From Cyrtodaria siliqua (lineage: Eukaryota; Mollusca; Bivalvia; Adapedonta; Hiatellidae), in assembly GCA_037043455.1 (NCBI GenBank), contig JAWPHD010003282.1, forward strand, positions 62,001 to 126,000: DNA of 64,000 nucleotides, written 5' to 3'. Under the pieces are notes generated by a model that saw only the letters and a program-made list of their open reading frames with translations, was not told the DNA's origin and made no database searches. Both the position numbers and the translations under genes were made by a program. Shown one piece after another: positions 58,819 through 64,000 of this stretch (position 1 is the stretch's first letter; each line of letters starts with the position of its first letter).

Positions 58819-61800
58819 ATGAGTGATATACAATTTGGAAGTATGAATTGTAGGGGTTTATATTCTGATCAAGTAAAGAGGAGGGACATTTTTTCAAGGT
58901 GTAGTGATAGATATGACATTACTTTTCTTGTTGATACACATTCAACTAAAGAGATAGAAAACAAATGGAGGACTGAATGGGGCTTTGATGCAATATTTTC
59001 TTCATTCTCAAGCTCAAGTAGGGGTACCGCAATATTGTTAAACAATAAATTTAGTTACAAAATTAACAATGAATTCATAGATAATTTGGGAAATTTCATA
59101 GTGTTAGATATTACAATTCAGGAGCAAAGAATGACTTTAGCTGTAGTGTATGGACCAAATGAAGACAAGCCGCAATTTTTTCATGATTTCTTTACTGTTG
59201 TTGAAAGCTTTGGTAACACTTCTTATATTATTGGTGGGGACTGGAATGTGCCACTAAATTATGATATGGACACATACAATTACAAACACAAAAATAACAT
59301 AAAATCAAATAAAACACTTTTAAGTATTATTGAAAGTTTAGACTTACATGACATCTGGAGAATATTTAATGACAATGTTAAAAGATATACTTGGAGAGGG
59401 CCTTTTAATAAGATGGCACGTTTAGATTATTTTCTTGTATCATCTGACTTTCAAGACTGTGTCGAAAAATGTTCAATTGATATTTCTTATAAATCGGATC
59501 ATTCAGCAATTTCAGTTAATTTTTTATTCATTGACCAAAAACGAGGCCGTGGCACATGGAAATTCAATAACAGTCTACTAACAAACATTGAATATGTTAA
59601 TACTATCAAACAAACTATTGCTGAAACCATAGAACAATACAGATTGGATAATGAAAATGAACAGCAAGAAATTGAATTTAGCATAAATGACCAACTATTT
59701 TGGGAGACTCTTAAAATCATGATTAGAGGTAAAACTATTTCATTTGCTTCATTTTTAAAAAAGGAAAAAAATAAAAAATAAAATGAAATAGAAGCTAAAA
59801 TCAAAAGGTTATATGTTTTAATAGATAATGGTGATTTCTCAGTTAATAATGAAATTGATCAGTTACAGATAGAATTAAAAACAATTCGCGATGAACGAAT
59901 AAGAGGAATTATTTTAAGAACAAAAGCGAAATGGAAAGTTGAAGGAGAAAAATCCACTAAATATTTTTGTAATTTAGAAAAGAGACAATACACAGAAAAA
60001 TTAATACCAAAACTTATTAAAAATGACGGACATGAAACAACTGACTTAAAAGAAATACTAACTGAACAGAAATACTTTTATGAAACTCTTTATAGTTCTA
60101 AAGCTTCTACATCGCGGGAACACGAAGAATCTTTTTTTGACACAAATAATCCATTTTTAAATAAACTTAACGAAGAAAAACGGGATTCATTAGAGGGACA
60201 TCTTAGTGTACGTGAATGTTTAAATGTTTTAAAAAATATGAAAAATGATAAATCGCCTGGATCTGATGGCTTTACGGCAGAATTTTATAAATTCTTTTGG
60301 AACGATATTGGTTCTTTTCTTGTTAAATCATTGAACTATGGATATCATATTAAGTCTTTATCAATAACACAAAGACAAGGTGTCATCACTTGTCTCCCAA
60401 AAGAAGGTAAATCAAAAACGCACTTAAAAAACTGGAGGCCTATCTCGTTATTAAATGTGGATGGAAAAATTGCATCCTCAGCTATTGCCACTCGAATAAA
60501 ATCAGTACTCTCAAAATTAATATCTGAAAGTCAAACAGGATTTTTAAAGGGAAGGCAAATTAGTGAATCTACTAGGCTAATATCTGACCTTATTTTAAAA
60601 TGTGAAGAAGACAATATACCAGGTCTCCTTGTTTTACTAGATTTTGAAAAAGCATTTGACTCTTTGGAATGGAAATTCATTGAAAAATGTTTACGTTTTC
60701 TTAATTTTGGAGAGTCCATTTTAAATTGGTTTCATACATTTTATAATAATGTTTCGAGTTGCGTCCTGAATAATGGCCATTGTTCTGAGTTTTTTCCTAT
60801 TCAACGAGGTGTCCGACAGGGAGATCCCCTTTCTCCATATCTTTTTATCATATGTGTTGAATTTTTAAGTGCTGCCTTGAAAAATCACCCTGATATTAAA
60901 GGTATTCGAATAAAAGATTCAGAATATTTATTAAATCAATATGCGGATGACTCCTCTCTATTTCTAGAAGATGACGAAATTTCTCTTAATACTGCACTTC
61001 GGTTAGTAGATAAGTTTTACCTTTGCTCAGGATTAAAAGCAAACTTCGATAAAACTCAAATTATATGGATAGGCTCAAAAAAAGGTTGTCGTGACAAAAT
61101 CCCTACTGAGAAACCAGTTATATGGAACTTCAAAGGCAATTTTAAACTATTAGGGATAACATACAACTTAGAAAAAGACAATTATTTTATAAACAACTAC
61201 CTCACTAAACTAACAAAAATTAAAAATATATTGAACGATTGGTCCTTCAGAAATCTTACCCTTATTGGCAAAACAACGATTATAAAAACACTCGCTCTTC
61301 CAATCATTATTGATTGTCTAACTGTTCTTCCTGATCCACCGGAACATATATTTGATGAATTCCAAATTACATTGTTTAATTTCTTATGGTCTGGTAAAAA
61401 TGACAAAATTAAACGAACAGTCATGATAAATCAGATTGAAAATGGTGGTTTAAAAGTGCCACATATCAAATCATTAAGTCATTCATTGAAACTTGTATGG
61501 GTGAAAAAACTTTTAGACCCAGCAACATTCTCACCATGGAAAACCCTTATTTTAAATGAGCTAGAACCGTTCGGTGGTTATAAACTATGGTATCTCCATA
61601 AAGACGGAATCCTTAAACTAGCAAGTTATCAGAACAGTTTCTGGCAAAATGTAATGAAATCTTGGGCACTTTTAGATAGTGAAAACACCAAAAACACACA
61701 TACAGATATTTTATCAGAACCTATATTTTATAATTCAAATATTGTGTTAAACTGGGACTTAAACCTCTTTAAAGTGTTAAGTCAACACTCAGTATTCTTC

Positions 61801-62625
61801 ATTAACGATCTTGTAAATGAACGGTGTGAGTTTTTATCTTTTAATGATTTCTCAACTAAATACAATGCACGCATTCCATTTACATCTTACTATGGAATAA
61901 TTAATGCAATCCCTAATGAATGGAAAACATGTATTAAGAATAAAACTAGAATTGAACATCCTTTAAATAAAAACATTCATAAAATAAAATTAGCAAAAAA
62001 AGTAAATCAATCGTTTTATGAAGACTTTTTAAAATCAGTAAGCTTAACACCCAATAACTCGCAAGAAAAATGGAACAAAGAACTCGGAATAACCTTAACA
62101 AACGAAGACTGGAATTTTCTATATCAACACACTTTTAAAATAACCGATGATACTTACCTACAAAGTCTTCAATTTAAAATACTTCATCGTATTTTGTTTA
62201 CCAATACTAAATTGTATCAATGTAAAATGTCAGAAACAGAACTATGCACTTTTTGCAACAACTCAAAAGAAACTGTTTCACATCTATTTTTTGAATGTAT
62301 GTATTCAAAGAATATACTGCTAAGATTGTTTGAACAAATTAAGAATCTTTGCGGAATTGCTATTGAATTAAGACCCGAAGAGGTCCTCCTTGGTTTTAAA
62401 CAGCATGAATATGTTTTAAATTCGATTATTAATATTTGTTTCCTTGTCTATAAAAGTTATGTCTATTCAAGCAAATTGAAAAAATGTCTCCCAAACTATG
62501 ATGTTTTTATTGAACATCTGAAAAGATATAAACACTTGGAATTATTCTCATCATTCATGTACTCTGTACCAAAATCTAATGCCATAAAGGTGAGATGGAA
62601 CATAATTAGCCAACTGTTTAATTAG
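58819..62625 (+). pseudogene. L1/Tx1-like LINE endonuclease-RT polyprotein with one stop
   Basis: One frame of 1268 codons broken only by TAA at 59779-59781. N-terminal APE-type endonuclease, which nicks target DNA: N10, D39-H41 (family usually Glu-x-His), YGPN 111-114, GGDWN 139-143, D203, SDH 226-228. A charged linker follows. The RT (residues counted from M60238) has NWRPISLLN 66-73, LLDFEKAFD 133-141 (motif A), RGVRQGDPLSP 190-200 (motif B) and YADD 235-238 (motif C). A C-terminal zinc-knuckle-like C-x2-C-x8-H-x4-C lies near 669-688 of that frame. All catalytic positions look present. The stop lies in an A-rich run in the linker. No ORF1 is seen upstream. Clade from motif style. Confidence 0.85.
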
Positions 62626-62955
62626 GATATTCAAGTAAAATTACCCCTTTTGGTATATCTAGGTATATGTATGTATATATGTATGTATGTGTGCATATGC
62701 ATGTATATATATGTGTATGTATATATGTATAAGTATGTAATATTAATAGTTAATTTAGTGTAGGTTTGTACTGACTTCATTTATTTCGTTATTTTGGTTT
62801 TTGCTCTTTTTGAAATTCATTTATCTTGACCGGTTTATATTATATATTCTTTCCGTTTAACAAGTTTTATCAGCTATATATATATATATGAATGCAACTG
62901 TATATGTAAGTACACAATGTGTCTGAAATAAAAGTATTAAAAACAAAAAAAAGTT
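62626..62955 (+). other. LINE 3' UTR with poly(A) signal and short A-tail
   Basis: Contains a (TATG)n-like tract at 62660-62745, AATAAA at 62927-62932 and an A-rich end at 62937-62952, after which the 27-bp array begins. Fits a retrotransposed 3' end. Confidence 0.65.
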
Positions 62956-62984
62956 TAAAAAACACATTTAAATTCACCCTAAAC

Positions 62985-64000
62985 GTATCGTCCCGTATTG
63001 GCGTCAAAAAACTAATCCCCTGTATTGGCGTAATAAACGAATCGTCCTGTATTGGCGTCATAAAACTCATTTCCCGTATTGTCGTCATAAAACTCATCTC
63101 CTTGTCTTGGCGTCATAAAACTCATCCCCGTATTGGCGTAATAAACGTATCGGCCTGTATTGTGTCATAAAACTCATCTCCCGTAATGGCAAAATAAACG
63201 TATCGTCCTGTATTGGTGTCATAAAACTCATTTCCCGTATTGACGTAATAAACGTATCGTTCTGTATTGGTGTCATAAAACTCATCTCCCGTATTGGCGT
63301 AATAAACGTATCGTCCAGTATTGGTGTCATGAAACTAATCTCCCGTATTGACGTAATACATGTATCGTCCTGTATTGGCGTCATAAATCTCATCTCCCGT
63401 ATTGGCGTAATAATCGGATCGTCCTGTATTGGCGAAATAAACGTATCGTCCTGTATTGGTGTCAGAAGACTTATCCCATGTATTGGGGTAATAAACGTAT
63501 CGTTTTGTATTGGCATCATAAAACTCATCCTCTGTATTGGCGTAATAAAAGTATCGTCCTGTATTGGCGTCATAAAACTCATCTCCCGTACTGATGTCAT
63601 AAAACTCATCCTTGTATTGGCGTCATAAAACTCATCCCCTGTATTGGCAAAATAAACGTATCGTCCGTTATTGGAGTCATAAAACTCATCCCCTGTGGTG
63701 TCATTATAAACGTATCGTCGTGTATTGGCGTCATAAAACTCATCCCCTGTATTGGCGTAATAAACTTATCGTCCTGTATTGGTAAAATAAACGTATCGTC
63801 CTGTATTGTCGTCATAAAACTCATCCCCTGTATTGGCGTAATAAACGTATCGTCCTGTATTGGCGTCATACAACTCATCCCCTGTATTGGCGAAATAAAT
63901 GTATTCTCCTGTATTGGCGTCATAAAACTCATCCCCTGTATTGGCGTAATAAACGTATCGTCCTGAATTGGCGAAAGAAACGTATCGTCCTGTATTGGCG
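62985..64000. repeat. 27-bp tandem array, two alternating unit types, runs off the window
   Basis: Both unit types begin GTATTGGCGT. Type A continues CATAAAACTCATCCCCT, type B continues AATAAACGTATCGTCCT. Each is 27 bp (9 codons). Minus-strand frames 63097-62870, 63609-63094 and 63932-63606 read nonapeptides GMSFMTPIQ (A) and DDTFITPIQ (B) in rough alternation. They are in three different phases, so small indels break any longer protein. Plus frames are also open. No start context or signal peptide; most likely satellite DNA. Confidence 0.9.

Noticed and set aside
1..64000. CRISPR arrays, bacterial defence islands or operons
   Set aside because: Tandem arrays here have no spacers of unique sequence, there are no bacterial-type gene clusters, and introns, SINEs and LINEs mark it as animal DNA.

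Overview
This is a piece of animal nuclear genome, AT-rich, with no dense coding. I read it as mollusc, most likely bivalve. The reasons are inference from general familiarity, not from a search: short dispersed repeats ending in GACGGACGG-type tails, a LINE whose 3' end runs into an (ATTC)n tail, a tRNA-headed SINE, and many kilobase-scale tandem arrays. No bacterial operon, CRISPR array or viral genome is visible. Most of the sequence is retroelement remains, tandem repeats and duplicated intergenic DNA. Two places carry exons of ordinary cellular genes.

Layout. 0-3.1 kb: minus-strand relics of a reverse-transcriptase (RT) retroelement inside a segment duplicated at 25.3-26.4 kb. 3-14 kb: mostly unassigned DNA with two SINE copies, a 279-bp tandem dimer, a non-autonomous hAT-like element (10075-10853) and older dispersed repeats. 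14.3-16.1 kb: a 5'-truncated I/Nimb-like LINE with an 11-bp target-site duplication. 18.8-21.3 kb: a composite RT relic, then a 75-bp tandem array. 22.6-32.8 kb: an inverted duplication with an intact two-exon secreted cysteine-rich (PAN-like) gene at 29798-30395 and a broken paralogue at 23 kb, RT relics between them, and a 78-bp minisatellite. 33-37 kb: 279/604-bp repeat units and RT tails. 37.5-43.6 kb: a 6-kb 35-bp minisatellite with a palindromic insertion. 43.6-47.6 kb: a direct duplication, then two phase-compatible exons (follistatin-N-like and sushi/CCP) separated by an RT-element relic. 49-55.8 kb: the best RT element (one frame, two stops), a nearly perfect 2031-bp tandem duplication of its 3' half, and 50-bp arrays made from its own catalytic motif. 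58.8-63 kb: an almost intact L1/Tx1-like LINE with one stop. 63-64 kb: a 27-bp array.

The dominant element is one RT family. It has a YLDD polymerase core, no recognisable endonuclease and a conserved non-coding 3' tail of about 0.5 kb. At least eleven copies lie here, most of them 5'-truncated and some head-to-tail, as Penelope-like elements often are. Family assignment is inference. The most unusual signal is that segments of the RT core (motif A, and separately motif B') have been turned into tandem repeats, apparently at head-to-tail element junctions.
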